DNA of 64,000 nt from Phalacrocorax aristotelis (taxonomy: Eukaryota; Chordata; Aves; Suliformes; Phalacrocoracidae). This document shows positions 51,301-64,000 of this stretch, piece by piece. A program made the position numbers and the translations under genes. Below the pieces are notes generated by a model, which was given only the letters and a program-made list of their open reading frames with translations, was not told the DNA's origin and made no database searches. The stretch spans positions 49,008,191 through 49,072,190 of the forward strand of contig NC_134278.1 of assembly GCF_949628215.1 (NCBI RefSeq), in the 5' to 3' direction. Position 1 is the stretch's first letter. Each line of letters starts with the position of its first letter.

Positions 51301-54300
51301 TCCCCTAAACAAGTGGCAAGCAGTATTTCCCCTACATGGTTAGTCAAGGAGCCACAACCGCCTTTATAGAACTGCTCTTCTCAGCTTGGCACCTGCTGTG
51401 GTTGCTTTGTCACGAGCACCATGTTTAAGAAATGTCACTGAATTTGCTCGTGTGGCAGTTTGGCAGCTTCCAGAAATTACGTGATTCCAAAGCGGGACGC
51501 TTGTGTCCCTGCATGTGGGCAGACTGCTCTGCTGATGCCCCGTCTAGCCTCTCCTGCACCGCCAGTCTTGCAGGACGGGCAAAGTAGCCACCAAGCCTGC
51601 CTCCATCTCCGGGATGTTCAAGTGTATCATCCAGCGATGAAAGGCATTGCCGATACAACCTATGGGCGTCCCAGCCCAGCCCGAAACCTGCCTGTTAGTG
51701 GTATATGAGGACTGCAAAAGCAGAAAATCTCTTTCAATACATTCTGATGAGCTAGCTACAAAGTGAAGGGTTTTTTTTCAACATATGGTCAGCATCATAC
51801 TTAAATATTTTTTGAAAGAAGAATACAGAATCCTGAATCATTTTTGAACTAACTGGTTATACGCATACACATCAACATCTCTCCCAGGAGGCTCCAGGTT
51901 TGTTATGTTGTTCTTGCCTTTATATCTTGGAGAAGAGATCTGGACCTTTCCAGCAATGTATGCCGTGTGAACAGGGTTTTTATGAATCCTGCTGCCTGGT
52001 ATAAGACCTTATTTTCCAAAATATATTGTGAATTTATCATGAAGGACTCGATTTGGGACTGCGTTTCCTCTGACTGGCCATTCTTACGTATTCGCTCACT
52101 CCCAAGGTACGCAGAGTAAGCGAGCTGGAAAAAGGGTAGGAAGAGTGAGTCAGGATAGCATGGCCACAGGAACGGTCATGAGAGATAGCATCTAGCATGT
52201 GTTTGAGATTGATAATATTCAGCTATGCTTGCTGGAGCAAAGCCAAGTAGCTTCCAAAGCAGCACAAAGCAGCCTGTCAGGAGGGTTCCTCTTCAAATCT
52301 AGACAGACATGTAAGCATTTTCTAGCTTGTTACTGCATGTTATGCATTGGAGAAACACATTTTGCCATACTAGCTGTGTCTTTTATGGAGTCTGCACTTG
52401 TCTCATTACCCTCCAGGTCTTCTCTGTTTTTGTGGGGAGCCTTGGTGATAAACAGTATCTGCTTAGTGCAGAAAATCCTAGTTAGGAAAGCTTGGCAATG
52501 AACTGATAATAGTTGCAGCCATGGGAAGGTGTAAAACTTCGTCCTGGTTGCAGCTGATCTCTTGGGATCTTGATATTTCAGTACATTCGTGATTAAATGT
52601 CATTTCCCCAGCGCAGTGGAGCGGTAAGAACCAAGGCTGCGCGGGTAATGTAGATGGTGCCATCTAGTACAGCTGTCAGCAGAAAGACAGACATGAGGGC
52701 GGATCTGAGAGCTGCCTGTCTCCTGGCCCTCCAGGAGGATTGTAAGCAGGTGAAGAGTGCAGGCACGGCTCTGACGGGCTCTAGTCTTGTGCTGTGGAGT
52801 GCATCCACACGTAGAAGAAAAACCTTCCTTTCTCTAATGGAATGACTAGCATCAATTTTATATAGATAATAGCACATAGTCCTGTGCAGATATTAATTGC
52901 CGTAATTTTACATAGCCTTTAGTTACATACATAATATTAGATAATATAGATAACATTATCTATAGTTATTATAGCTAACATAAACATTCTTTAAGTAGAA
53001 TGTATTAAGTACAGTTTATTCTCTTAAACCAAGGTCTTATGTACTGTAGGAGAATGGGCTGGTTTAATTAAATCAGTTTAATATCCTGCTGTTAAACCAC
53101 TGTAAAGGCTTAAAGAGTTGGGTTAACCCTCTATCTGTGTCAATAAAGCACAAGTTCATTGAAGTCTGCTAATATAAATTAATCTGACAGAGGCAAGAAA
53201 TAAAAACTGTGTCTACACTGATGAGGAGTTGGCTTCAAATAGCCAGATCAATTTTGAGAGATTTGTGTTGAATTGGTGCATTTTGTTAGCAGAGACAGGT
53301 CTAATGATATTACAGCTGTCCATTGATGCAAGCTTTCTCTCTGCCGTGTTTCTCTCTCTTGCTATTAAAGTCTTGATAGTGTAAGTACTTTCTCCAATTA
53401 TTTATTCTCCACAGTAGAAAATGCCACATGGATGCTGCAAATTGCTCAATCTAGTTCCTTATCTCCAGCAACCTGCTTTGTGATCTTTGACAGTTTACCC
53501 TAACCTCTTGATGCCTGGCTGTCCTTCTGTATTACAGGGGAAATAAGGCCTGCTGACGATGTGGGGAGATGCCACTCAGCGGAGGTCAGGCAGGAGTTCA
53601 GAAGTACAGCTGAGACCAGAGCCTCCCTCTCCTGCTTCTCAGTCCAGCCTAGCCAGGCATTGAAAGCCTTTATTAAGCAGATGATAAAGTAACTTTTTGC
53701 AAAATTGCAAGCGCTCTGCCTCTTCCAAATGAGAGCCCAATTCCGCAGCCTTTTTTAGGCAAAGTTTTCACTAAAGAGAACAAATGCTTTGTTTTCGGGA
53801 TCCCAGATGTGCCAGGCTGACAGGGCTATTTTCAGACAATGGTGAGATCTATGAAATGTTTCCATTTATAGTTTCAGGAAGCGTACTCAGCATCTACAGG
53901 CTAAAAGATGTCTACTCAAAACTAATCTTTTAAACTCCCTCTGTAGACAATTCAGGGGGGCTCTTTTAGAAAGTAATTAATCCTGTGAGTGTTTGACAAC
54001 TGTCTGGAGTGGGATGAAATATGCTGGCAGAGTTCAAAAGTGCCACATTTCACTGAGACAAATCCCATCCCAGATGCTGAAGTTATGTGCCGTATAACTG
54101 AAAAATGACACATCTTTTCAGCAGGAAAAAATATTTATTTGGGTTTTACCTGAAAGCATCCTTGAGAATGATGTTTTATTAGAAAGAAATTTGTATGGAA
54201 GAGATTGTGAATGACAAACACTCTCTCAGCTCTTTAATATTCTGGTGGTTTCTTTAAGAGGAGTGTGTGCATTCTGGTGCATTTTTACCTCAGACCCTCT

Positions 54301-57300
54301 GACAGCCACTTTCTGATATATCGCAATACAGTCTGTCAATTCTTCCCATGCTGCTTCTGCAGGGAGGGTGTCTCCTGTTTATACAAGAAGGGCTATCTAT
54401 TTGTGAACCTCTTTTGAATCAGAGATGCAAAACATAATATCCTGGGGCTTTCAAGTGTCTGACTGATACAGAGTAATTGGTTGTTGCAACCCTAGAGCCA
54501 GGAGCCAACTTTCTTCTAAAATGATCTGTCAAAATATCCAAGCTTTAACAGATGTACTGGTTGTGACAGGTGTTTATGCCAAGGGTACACAATCCTGAGG
54601 TTTAAGGGCAAAGTAAACTTGTTTGCTATCAAAGTTATCTAAACTGTGCACAGGGAACAGTTTATTCTATCACACTTAGCAAATATCCCTGTTACCAAAT
54701 TATGCGTGAGCAGTCTCCTGCTGACAATTTAATTCGTATGTTCATTATTTGAAATTGCTCAGTGAGCGATTTCTATCACTCTCTGCAAGCCTGCAAGCTG
54801 CTCACAAATGCGTTTCCTGAGACTGCTGCTGGCAGGGCCTGCTCTGCTTGCTCTTGCTCTACCTAAATCACATGATTCTCCCAAAAAAGGGAGAGCTGCC
54901 ATAAAAACGATTGGATTTCCTAAGGGCATGGTCACGGTGCACCTGTCACTGCCCTGCCTGGGCAGCTTGCTAATGGCAGCAGGGAATAACAGGGAGCCCG
55001 TCTCCAGCGGGTCTGCTTGTTTCTGGAAATAGAAGAGTACTGGAGGTGGGTTTTGACCACATTGCTTGTCCAGGATTCAAGTCGCTATCAACATGTTGCT
55101 CTTGGTTAGCTTGAGGCAGCTCCTACTTCACATGCCATTGGAAGGCAAATAATAAAGCAGTGCTTTTGCATTGCATCTGTCTGCTTGCTAGGTGACAGCC
55201 CATTTCTTAGGGGTCCCCACTACAGCGGATTTGGCAGTGCTGGTTGAACTGGCTGTGATTTCTCTGCTCTCTTTTTGGACAACTTCCATCCACAAAGAAA
55301 GTTTAGAATGATCATGCAAAGATGTCTGTGCTAATCCTGAAGTAAATCCATCTCAACTGCAGCTCACAATGTTTTCTCTGCAGAGATCTTTGTGAATTTG
55401 TGCGAGCCTATGTGACTGTACAAACGAAAGGAATTGCAAATATTGCCAGGGTATAAATTCATGTGTGCTTTTGGGTGTTGGTACAAGGGTAATTGATGTT
55501 TTGTTGCAATATTAGTCCTTTTTAGCTGTGCGTTTTGATATTCACCAGTGGCTGTTTTTGAGAAGCAAAGGCTAGGCTTGAATCTCCAGGACTTTGCATA
55601 TTAGCATCATTAAAAGCTACAATTTTCTAGGAATTCTTTAAATTATTGATAGGATTTAGATTTTTATTTCAAGATGAAAAAAGGAACTAAATAACAAGTG
55701 TTTAACACATCCAGAAGGACAGACAGAACTGGAAAAAAAAAAAAAGATCAAAAAATCTAACTTAAAAACTTGAAGGAGGACAAGGAAGAAGTGGGAGGAG
55801 GCAGAAGATGAGTCTACAGGATTATTTAAACAAATGACAGAGAAAGCATGTAGGATTTGAGAGTGAAAATACTCTACACACTGAGGGGGAAGAAAAGGTA
55901 AATAGATTAACTCAGAAGAACTGTGAATGGCCATGAGGTATCTTTTTTGAAGTTAATTTTTTCTTTGCAAAAAGACAGAGGGAAGAGAGCAAGAATGGGG
56001 AGAAAATGGATAATCCCATGAAGGAACATGCTAGGGAAGAAAGTAAGCCAAAAATAGATGCTAGGAACAAAAGTTCAAGAGCAAAAGGCAATCCAGGAAT
56101 GCACAAGTTTGGTGCAAACGCACAGAAACGGGCTGATGTAGCCCAATTATCAAGCAGGAGCATTTTATGCGCTTGATCAGATTAGCAGTCCTAAATAAGA
56201 ATCTTTGAAATACTCCTTGTTTTGAGCATAACCCTCAAGGAGATAATAAGCACCCAATTTCTGGATTAGCTGCCACCTCTACCATCTCACAAGAGTCTGC
56301 ATCAAACAATTGCTAAGGAGCCTCTGGTCTGTATTTACTGTCCACCCCACCTATGCTGCTTTGTACATCCAGATGCTGGACTTCAGCTGTGCATATTGTA
56401 AATGACTATCAAAATGTGTGCAGAGTTATATTATACCACAACTGCCTCTTGCTACTGTTTGAGTGATCCGTGAGAGTAAAGACAAACATGGAATTTAAAA
56501 AAAAAAAAATTCCTCCAATTTCAACGAATAAATAAGACCAGTCTGCTGATGAATATTTATTACGCTTCTTTGTTTGGTAAAGAAAAAAAGCAACAAACAA
56601 AACCCCATAATGTAGCATTAAAAACAGGGATACAGACTGCAGTAAACGTACAGATAATATAAATATATATATGATTATTGCTTTTGCATGTAGTGTTAGC
56701 TTAAGTACATATACCACTGTATAAAGCAGTTTTAGAACTAAAATGGCAGTGACTATGGTACAGAGAAAAGTACTAATAATTTGTAAAACCAAAACCAGTA
56801 TAAAAACGTTTTATGTTCCATATCTGATTTCAGAATATCTGTTTTTATCATATTTTTTCCTACTAATAATTGCTCCTCGACTCTTTAAAATATGAACATA
56901 TTTACTGAAAGGACACAATTTTGGAAAAGCCATAAGTGAACAAGAAAATGGAGACCCAGTAAAAACCAGAGCGTGATGCCATATGACTGATTTTTAAGAA
57001 GTACTCCCATTCACCTCACTAGGGAGAGCTGCTTAAAAAGGTCATCTGAGAGGACCCAACCTTTGTGTAAATGAAAACAGGACAGTTTTGCTTCATATTC
57101 AAAATAAGTATACAAAATATATTATCTAAGCTAAATCCCTTAGTAAAATAGAATATCTGCTACAACTGGATTCACTAAAAATTTTAAGGTTTTTGAAATG
57201 AATGAGTTAAATGAACAAAGCACAGTAAGGATTTCCAGCTAGTTTATGGTAGGTGCTGATACTCATCCTTGTGTATCCTAGCAGATGTGAACTGGCTTGC

Positions 57301-58548
57301 CTCACTCCTGTTATGGGATAAGTTATTTTGTGTTTACCTCAGGGTAAGAGAAGGCATATGGGAAGATACAGGGTCATACCTAACGTGTTTTACACCATCC
57401 TATAGCTTACCTGCCAGTATCCCACCTTTGTTGCCATGCCCTACAGTTGGCCCTTGGAAGTCCAAACCCAGCACCCCTCTATGCTTCTTAGGAGTCACGA
57501 AAACCTACACAAGGGAAATGCAAAACAGACGTGTGCCTCACCTCCACTGAGCCCTGGCTCTGGCAGGGCACCAGCTACTGGGAGTTGTCTGGCCAGACTC
57601 TCTGCCTGGGGACAAGGACCACTCACCTCCTTTCACACATCTGAGATGCTTTAATGCTGACGTATGACATGTGGTTGCTACAGAAGGTGATGGTGCTGCC
57701 CACTTCTATACGATGACACAGTTAGAGCATTTATCACTGAAAAGGGATTTTTGGCTTCAGTGTCTTTCTCAGCCTAAAGTACATTACTCCTGGAAAATTA
57801 TTACCTCCCCCAGGCTTTAGACAAGTTTGGGTGGAGAGTTACTAGTGGATACAATGAAAACTATGAGATTCACTGCTAAAATAGTTATTTATCACTATTT
57901 TATTACAGTTGGTTTTTATACGACTTTAGTGTCCAAGTTACTAATCATCTATTTTGTATCATCATTTGTCTTCAAACCCTCACCAAGGTAGGGAAATAGT
58001 CCTGTCCCCACAATATACCACAGATCCCTTAAATTAGGAGCTGTGGTGGAACTGATGACTGAATAAAATTGCCTGGGGATCCCCAGCAGAAGAAAAACTG
58101 CTACAAAATCCTTCTGCTCCCACAAGCTTTTGGGAATGTCCCATCTTTTTCCCGGTCCATTACAATGTTTAAAAACATTTCTGGCTTGCACAGTGATGAT
58201 TTGGGTCCAAACCCTCTGCTGGCAGAACCACCTGCAAAGCTATGCTCTAGAAGGGCTTTGCCAGCCGTGGTTTGGGAGGCGACCCTGAATCCTGGGGCTC
58301 ACACATGACGTGCTTGCACTGCGTTTCTCCTACATGCTCCTACTGACGAAGGTCCACCTACACGGTTTGATTCATCAGGATGAGGTGGCTTGATTTACAT
58401 GCTAAATTCAATTAACACTTTTGATTCACACAGAAGTAGAATTAGAGTAAGCAGAAACTGCAGACACACAAAAATCTACTAGAAAGTTAATGTCAATTAG
58501 ACAAACAGAAAAAACAATGGGTGCTTTCCCTTGGGAGCCCTGAACCTA
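51301..58548. other. Intergenic region between BVES and POPDC3, part 1
   Basis: About 7 kb with no recognised gene or transposon. Minor features are an AT-rich palindrome at 52,938-52,962 (TAGATAAT and ATTATCTA, 9-nt loop) and A-runs near 55,730. A 74-codon frame at 54,808-55,032 begins like a signal peptide but has no family match I know and no exon context. Confidence 0.7.
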
Positions 58549-58990
58549 TTGTATTTTTATGCATATTAATGCAATTAAAGTAAGTCTTTTCGAGAGGGAT
58601 TAACAAATCAGCTTAAGGTATTTATTTTGTTGTACTGTGAAAAAAATACCTGTTATACAGTAGCACTTTGGGGCAGAAGAATATGCATTCAATTATTATG
58701 GAAATAGAAAAATGTTTAATCTGTTAATGTCTGAATTCAGCAAATAGCTATTAATGTTTTCCTCTTCTAGTTAAATAGCTTTCTTCCATCTAAATAGCTA
58801 TGGATTTTTTCATTTTTAACACACCGTTTGCAAGACCTGTTTATATGAGCAGTACAACAATGCATATTAATTTTTCATGTATATTGAGCCCAAATATGTC
58901 ATATTTATAATTTACAATAATTGAAAACTGTAGAGCACTTTTTTGCTGGAAATGTAGCACCAACATAACATTTAATTACTGCAAGCATAT
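58549..58990. promoter_or_regulatory. AT-rich block with repeated homeodomain/POU-like words
   Basis: The 12-mer ATGCATATTAAT occurs twice (58,559-58,570 and 58,860-58,871). AAATAGCT occurs three times within about 60 bp (near 58,742, 58,772 and 58,791), and more TAAT cores lie between. Such clustering in repeat-free intergenic DNA is typical of a developmental enhancer. The function is inference only. Confidence 0.3.
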
Positions 58991-60057
58991 ACTTTTCTGC
59001 AGTGTGGCAAAACTATACAATTTCATCCAAGCATGTGTTCAGCTTTCCCAGCTTTGTCCTAGTGGAGGTCATATATCTATATGTATAGTTTGCCATCATT
59101 CATCATTCTTTCCATTACTGAGTTGTCTTTGATCACTATCACACTTGCTGGTTTGTTGCAGGGCAATTAATTCTTGAAAATTTGGCACTGGGATGGCCCT
59201 CCTCAGTCACCAAGCCCAGCCTCTATTACCATAGGCAACCCCATAAAATAATCTTTTTCATCAAGCACTTACAATTTGCCTTGTGTAGCATTATTAGTTA
59301 TAGTAGTACATTGGGATACGTTCCCTCTGGTTATTCTGTAGTTTTGAGTAGAGTTGCATGATGGATTAAAAACATCATTTAGAACCTGTTACCTGTGGTT
59401 ACACTACTACCAGTTAAGAAAATACTACCTAATGAGAGTTGCAGGGTCAGTCCCATGGCCCTAAATATGCAAGACTCACTTTGAAGCTCTCACAAAACAT
59501 TGCTGCATCCAATAAATTAGCTTGCCACAAGCCCAATTTAAAATAAACCTCTCCTGGATAAAACCTGTAAGAAGATGAGCGCTCGCCTTTTTTTTTTCTT
59601 CTTGGACTGTCCTAGGCCATATGCATTTTTAGCTTGTGCAGTAAATTTGAACCCTTCTGCAGGCTGTAAGGGCAATTCCAGCATGATGTTCACAATTATA
59701 AAAACTCTGGAAGATCAACTGATGCTGATGAATGAGCAGCTCGTCACGTGCACCAGATTCTGCCACTCTTACCTGTAACTATACAAATGTAGACATAACC
59801 CCGCAGAGATTATGGAACTGTTAAAAATGTAAAATATGAGTAAAGGGGAATCACTGCAGATCAAGAAAAGGATTCATTGATAGCGTCCTCAATTCACAAA
59901 GCAGCATGGACTCAAGTATCCATTTACTTAAACTGATTATGAAGGAGCCTGACCACCTCACCAATAACTATTCCTGAGTAGTAGCACAGGCGTAAATTGG
60001 ATGATGTTCACGTCAGAGCTTCATCTAGCTCCAGATGTTTACTAACCTATAAATAAT
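58991..60057. other. Intergenic region, part 2
   Basis: No gene, RNA or repeat recognised. Confidence 0.7.
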
Positions 60058-60460
60058 CACAGAATCATAGAATCTGGGTTGGAAGGGACCTTTAAAGGTC
60101 ATCCAGTCCAAACCTCTTGCAGTGAGCAGGGACATCTTCAACTAGATCAGGTTGCTCAGAGCCCCATCCAGCCTGACCGTGAATGTTTCTAGGGATGGGG
60201 CATCTACCACCTGTCTGGGAAACCTCTGCCAGTGTTTCACCACCCTCATAGCAAAAAATTTCTTCCTTATATCTAGTCTAAATCTACCCTCCTTTAGTTT
60301 AAAACCATCACCCCTTGTCCTATTGCAACAGGCCCTGTGAAAAAGTCTGTCCCCATCTTTCCTATAGTCCCCCTTTAAGTACTGAAAGGCCGCAACAATG
60401 TCTCCCCACAGCCTTCTCTTCTCCAGGCTGAGCAACCCCAACTCTCTAATGACTGGGTGT
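60058..60460 (-). mobile_element. CR1 3'-end fragment, minus strand
   Basis: It starts with the classic complement of the CR1 tail (CACAGAATCATAGAATC, then GGTTGGAAGGGACCTTTAAA) and extends 400 bp into the C-terminal coding tail of CR1 ORF2. The minus frame 60,142-60,441 shows LEKRRLWGDIVAAFQYLKG and RFRLDIRKKFF, typical CR1 tail motifs. It is better preserved than the other CR1 copies here. Confidence 0.92.
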
Positions 60461-62580
60461 GTATGGTATCACAGAAGCTTGTATTATTTCACTGACATCA
60501 GTGAAATAATAATAGGTAGATTATACAACTCTCCCAAAACATTGGTTTATGAGTCACATACTGTATTTTACAGTACATTTTAGAAGTGCTGTCAAGATTA
60601 AAAAAAATGGGTGGAGAGGGCTTGCTGTCTCGCTTCCAGTCCCTTTATGTGTACTTGTATCATTGCAGATATACATGCCCTGAATTCTACAGCTGAAATG
60701 TTTTGCTAGTCATGACTTAAACAGATGCTGGAAAACTGGAAACAATTTTTAAAAAGTGACTCAAAGCCCAAAAAGCACAGTAGCAAAAGCTAAACAAGAT
60801 TAGCTAAGAGTATGTTCAGATATTGACTCAGACACGTCCTAGTAGAGGTTTCTGATAGTAACTGATTGCAGCAGAGAAAAGCATCACAGAGGATTGTGGT
60901 TGGAAACGAGGCTGAAACCAAAGCACGCGGCAGTCACAAGGAAGAAAAAATGACCAAAGTATGCAATGAAGTACCCATCACTCCAGAGCAGGTATCTTTC
61001 TAAGCATTATGCTATAGTTTAAATAGAATATATAAGCTTGATACAGAAGCTGGGTGGGCAAGACTCCTTGGTCTTATTTTGAAGGTGAAGATGATCGTGC
61101 TAGTTTATTAAATGCCAACCCTATTTAAGTTAAGGCAATGATGGGAGATGGGGGGCTATTTTTAAACCACCTGTTAAAAACCAGCATAAGGTTATCAGAG
61201 CAGCTCGGCCAGGCGAACCGGAGCAGGGATCATGAGGCGCAGCCTAAGTGACAACATCCATGAGAGATGACACACTTTCTCCCCACCTCAGGTGCCAGGC
61301 ACTGCTGACAAATAAGACATAATACTAATCACACCACTGGCGTTACATGAGAATACATGTGCTGCGTCATACCAAGGGGTCAGGTAGCCTGCTATTTTGT
61401 CCCTTAACCGTGAAAAGTATAGGAAGAGGGCACACACAGCTGTATGTCCTTACTACACGCTGCCAGCCTCTGGCACTTTGTGCCTTAGTTATTTTCTGGG
61501 TCAGTCTTCAATAGCTGTCAATGAACTCTCTGTTTGCGTTTTTTTCAATGCTCTTTTGACAAGACAAAGCAGCTTTGTGACTCAGGGACTTCACACATTA
61601 AGTAATACATACAGAATACATCACGTGGAGGGTTATTAGGAGGATTTGGGGATTATCACATTGCATGCTATGGTATTTATGTTTGGCAGATTTTACCCTC
61701 TGAGAAAGGGACATAAAGCTAAAAGCAAAACTCATACGTTGCCTGCTCTACACTGAAGGTCCTTTAAAGAGATAGTGTTTCATATCACCTCTAATAGCTT
61801 TCTTATACATGCTGCATGATTATCTTGCAAGCATGAGTTTGTATCATTATTTTAAGTCCTCCAGCAACAACTCCCAGGATCTAAACTCCTATGTGTCCCT
61901 GCACACACACAAACACACAATGGTTGTCCTACCAAACAGTCCAGCAATTTTAAAATATTAAAAATGTGATCTACCTCCCGATATATCAAGCAGCAATACA
62001 GTCTCATAAAATAGTAATGCTTCTTATTTTTTTGATTACTGGCAGGCAGCAGGCATAGCAACAGGAAGGTGAGTTAGCAAAGACATTCAGACACTTCTCC
62101 CCAAAGGCACAGTGACCTCAAGGGTCGAAACCAGCTTTCTCCTACCAAAGAGTGAGCTGGCGCTCCCTTATGCCATTAAAACACCACAGAGTTAGGGAGA
62201 GAATACTTTTTAGAACGAGAATTTCATAGGCACAGAAAAGTGACTCTGGAAGCTAAACAAGAATGTTTCGGTTAAAAATTGTATTTATTGCTGTGGCTGT
62301 TTCTTAGTTTCTTCCTGACAAACCTGGCTAAAAAGAATATTGTAAAACAAACTCCAATGGTTTGGCAGTTGATTAACAGTATTTATTGTATACGTCACGA
62401 ATGGCACCGATACTGTGGAAGCCTAGATCCTATAGCATCACATTCTATTGGAAACACTACACAATTACTTCCCTAGGCTATATTTGCAGCAGTAGAACTG
62501 CTTTACTTTTCTAATGCCAGCAATTACATTTATGTTTGTTTTCACATAATATCTCTTTAGGACAGTCAGAGTGAAACCAA
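60461..62580. other. Intergenic region, part 3
   Basis: No gene or transposon recognised. Further TTTATT words (for example 62,384) could serve as more distal poly(A) signals of POPDC3. Confidence 0.6.
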
Positions 62581-62589
62581 ATGCTCATG

Positions 62590-63207
62590 GGACAGAATTT
62601 GTTGTTTTATTTTGATTATTTTTTAGGAATCTTGCTGTGCATTTCAAAATCTTTCATTTCTTTAAAAAACAAAACCAATCCAATCAGTCTCTTGGTCTTT
62701 TTTCTGCAATATTCTTCATGTTAATTGAGACAATGTTCACCTGACATAAATATGAATGTTACCAGCAAGTCACCATATTTTGAAGACAACTTACTTGCTT
62801 TCATTGACTATACTGACTATACTTCATTATGGCAAATAATTTTCAGAAAGTATAATTACAAATACTGTGGGTTTGGTGTTTTTTTTTTAAAAAAATAACA
62901 CATAGGCTACCACAATTACAATAAAACTTCAGCCTGTTTTGATTTGTTTTCCTCCAAAAGTAAGGAGATGAACACCAACAAAAGAATCAACAGAAACTAA
63001 ACACATTGCACAATCAAAATGCAGAAGCCAACCTGCTGGCTCTAGAGAGGGGAAGAATTCAAGCTAATCCAATGAAAGTAAATGGCACTTGTCAATCAAA
63101 TTTGGCTTGACTGGGTCTCATTCTGCTTCATCTTTCTGCTCTTCTGCTTCAACACTTTGCCTTTCCCTTCATTGCTTTGGGGAATGGCTGCAGCAGAGTT
63201 TACCTTC
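62590..63207 (-). other. Probable POPDC3 3' UTR
   Basis: This follows the POPDC3 stop codon on the minus strand. The first AATAAA on that strand is at 62,606-62,611, which gives a UTR of about 600 nt. The end point is inferred and longer forms are possible. Confidence 0.4.
62606..62611 (-). terminator. Candidate POPDC3 poly(A) signal
   Basis: TTTATT on the plus strand is AATAAA on the minus strand, the first such hexamer after the POPDC3 stop codon, about 600 nt from it. Confidence 0.4.
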
Positions 63208-63528
63208 CTAGGACTGTGTGCTGAAAGAGCTGCAGTTTGTAACCCCCATGGGCTTGCGCCGGGGGGACCCTCTCTGTAGGTGGTGGGAGGGCTGCACCGG
63301 AGGGGTCTCTGGCAGTGAAACGTGGTAGAAGTTCGGTAACCGAATGTCATACCTAAAGCCCTTCCCCACGTGCACTCTGTCATTCAAGGCATACAGTTTT
63401 TCGGCAATGTCACTCCCAATTAAAATTGAGAACAGGCGGGAGATGAAACGGTGTTTAGCAAAGAGCAGATACAGCTTCTTTCTCCTCCAGGCCACATACC
63501 GACAATCTGTCTCTGCTGTAAGTGTCAC
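63208..63528 (-). CDS. POPDC3: POPDC3 last coding exon (partial gene)
   Basis: This encodes the C-terminal 106 residues of a second Popeye protein. The exon starts at 63,528 after the acceptor TTCTCTAG and ends at TAG (63,208-63,210). It opens with VTLTAETDCRYVAWRR, where VT completes the FQVT cAMP-contact motif begun on an exon outside the window, and continues with LYLLFAKHRFISRLFSILIGSDIAEKLYALND, the end of the Popeye fold. HVGKGFRYDIRLPNFYHVS is the POPDC3-specific signature that separates it from BVES and POPDC2. Known roles are as a cAMP-binding membrane protein of striated muscle. The upstream exons lie to the right of the window. Confidence 0.93.
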   Translation of the reverse strand: MTLTAETDCRYVAWRRKKLYLLFAKHRFISRLFSILIGSDIAEKLYALNDRVHVGKGFRYDIRLPNFYHVSLPETPPVQPSHHLQRGSPRRKPMGVTNCSSFSTQS

Positions 63529-64000
63529 CTAGAGAAGAGAAAATTAAAATTAGCTAGGTGATAAGGCTAGGTGATATTACCGCTGCTGCCCTTGCTCAGA
63601 AAGCACCCCCTCTCTCAGCAGGCATGCAGGCTGTGTCTATAACGTATACTTCATGTCTCTGCCCCTACTGCAGTTAACACCATTTAATCCAACCAAAGAG
63701 CTCTGCAAGATCTACTGCATGCAAAAGACAAGTGAGAAGGGTGAGTGGGAATGGACCGAATGACTGAGTCTTGTCCGCCTCAGTGACAGTATGCCTATGT
63801 CCTCACTGAGCGGCGCACCCTGGGCTCGGCCCTGCACTCCCTGCTTCACTGCTGGCAGCCCCAGCTGGAATGGCAGGTCTAAAGAAAGCTCTCAACAACT
63901 GCCATTTGCCCTTGTGACATGAGACAGCAGATCCCACACAGGCAGGAGCAAGCGTGTCAGTCAAGTGACAGCAGTGGGAGGGCTCACGGATCTCAGGGGG
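63529..64000 (-). other. POPDC3 intron (partial)
   Basis: Sequence upstream of the last POPDC3 exon. No further exon is recognised before the window ends. Confidence 0.8.

Noticed and set aside
50357-51312. Long open frames on both strands in the CpG island (up to 176 codons)
   Set aside because: Stop codons are rare in G+C-rich DNA; the frames are Ala/Pro/Gly/Arg-rich and run through simple repeats.
54808-55032. 74-codon plus-strand frame beginning like a signal peptide
   Set aside because: No family resemblance, no conserved cysteines or cleavage context, and no promoter or exon structure nearby.

Overview
The window is nuclear DNA from a bird. Two signs support this: several CR1 LINE copies with typical avian 3' ends, and a solo LTR of a type I know from non-galliform (neoavian) genomes. 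There is no bacterial, plasmid or viral gene organisation, and almost all open frames are chance frames in introns, UTRs, repeats or a CpG island. Only two protein-coding genes are recognised, both on the minus strand and both Popeye-domain (POPDC) cAMP-binding membrane proteins: BVES (POPDC1), with its complete coding sequence, and the last exon of POPDC3. This is the conserved vertebrate order LIN28B(+) - BVES(-) - POPDC3(-), which corresponds to human 6q21.

Layout by region. 1-9.1 kb: no recognisable gene, only short low-complexity tracts. 9.1-10.6 kb: a minus-strand CR1 abutting a short plus-strand CR1 piece. About 11.4-12.5 kb: unique sequence ending in a plus-strand AATAAA, possibly the 3' end of LIN28B (judged by synteny only). 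13.2-16.55 kb: probable BVES 3' UTR with a proximal and a distal poly(A) signal. 16.55-45.35 kb: seven BVES coding exons, read from right to left, all joined at GT-AG sites in a consistent frame that gives a 360-residue protein. The introns carry a 2.6 kb antisense CR1 (intron 7), a solo LTR with intact 5-bp target duplication (intron 6), a 1.6 kb CR1 (intron 3) and a short CR1 about 50 bp from the exon 3 acceptor (intron 2). 50.1-51.3 kb: a CpG island, the likely BVES promoter and noncoding first exon. 51.3-62.6 kb: intergenic, with one CR1 and an AT-rich block (58.55-58.99 kb) of repeated homeodomain/POU-like words. 62.6-63.53 kb: last exon and probable 3' UTR of POPDC3. The remainder is POPDC3 intron.

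BVES and POPDC3 are paralogues that act at the plasma membrane of striated muscle and epithelia. Each has three membrane passes and a cytosolic Popeye domain that binds cAMP. Both genes here have an intron at the same codon boundary inside the cAMP-binding motif (FQ before it is visible in BVES; VT follows in both), which fits tandem duplication. I found no undescribed multi-gene system. The observations worth following are regulatory: alternative poly(A) sites, an LTR promoter antisense to BVES, a transposon next to a splice acceptor, and opposed splice donors in the CpG island.
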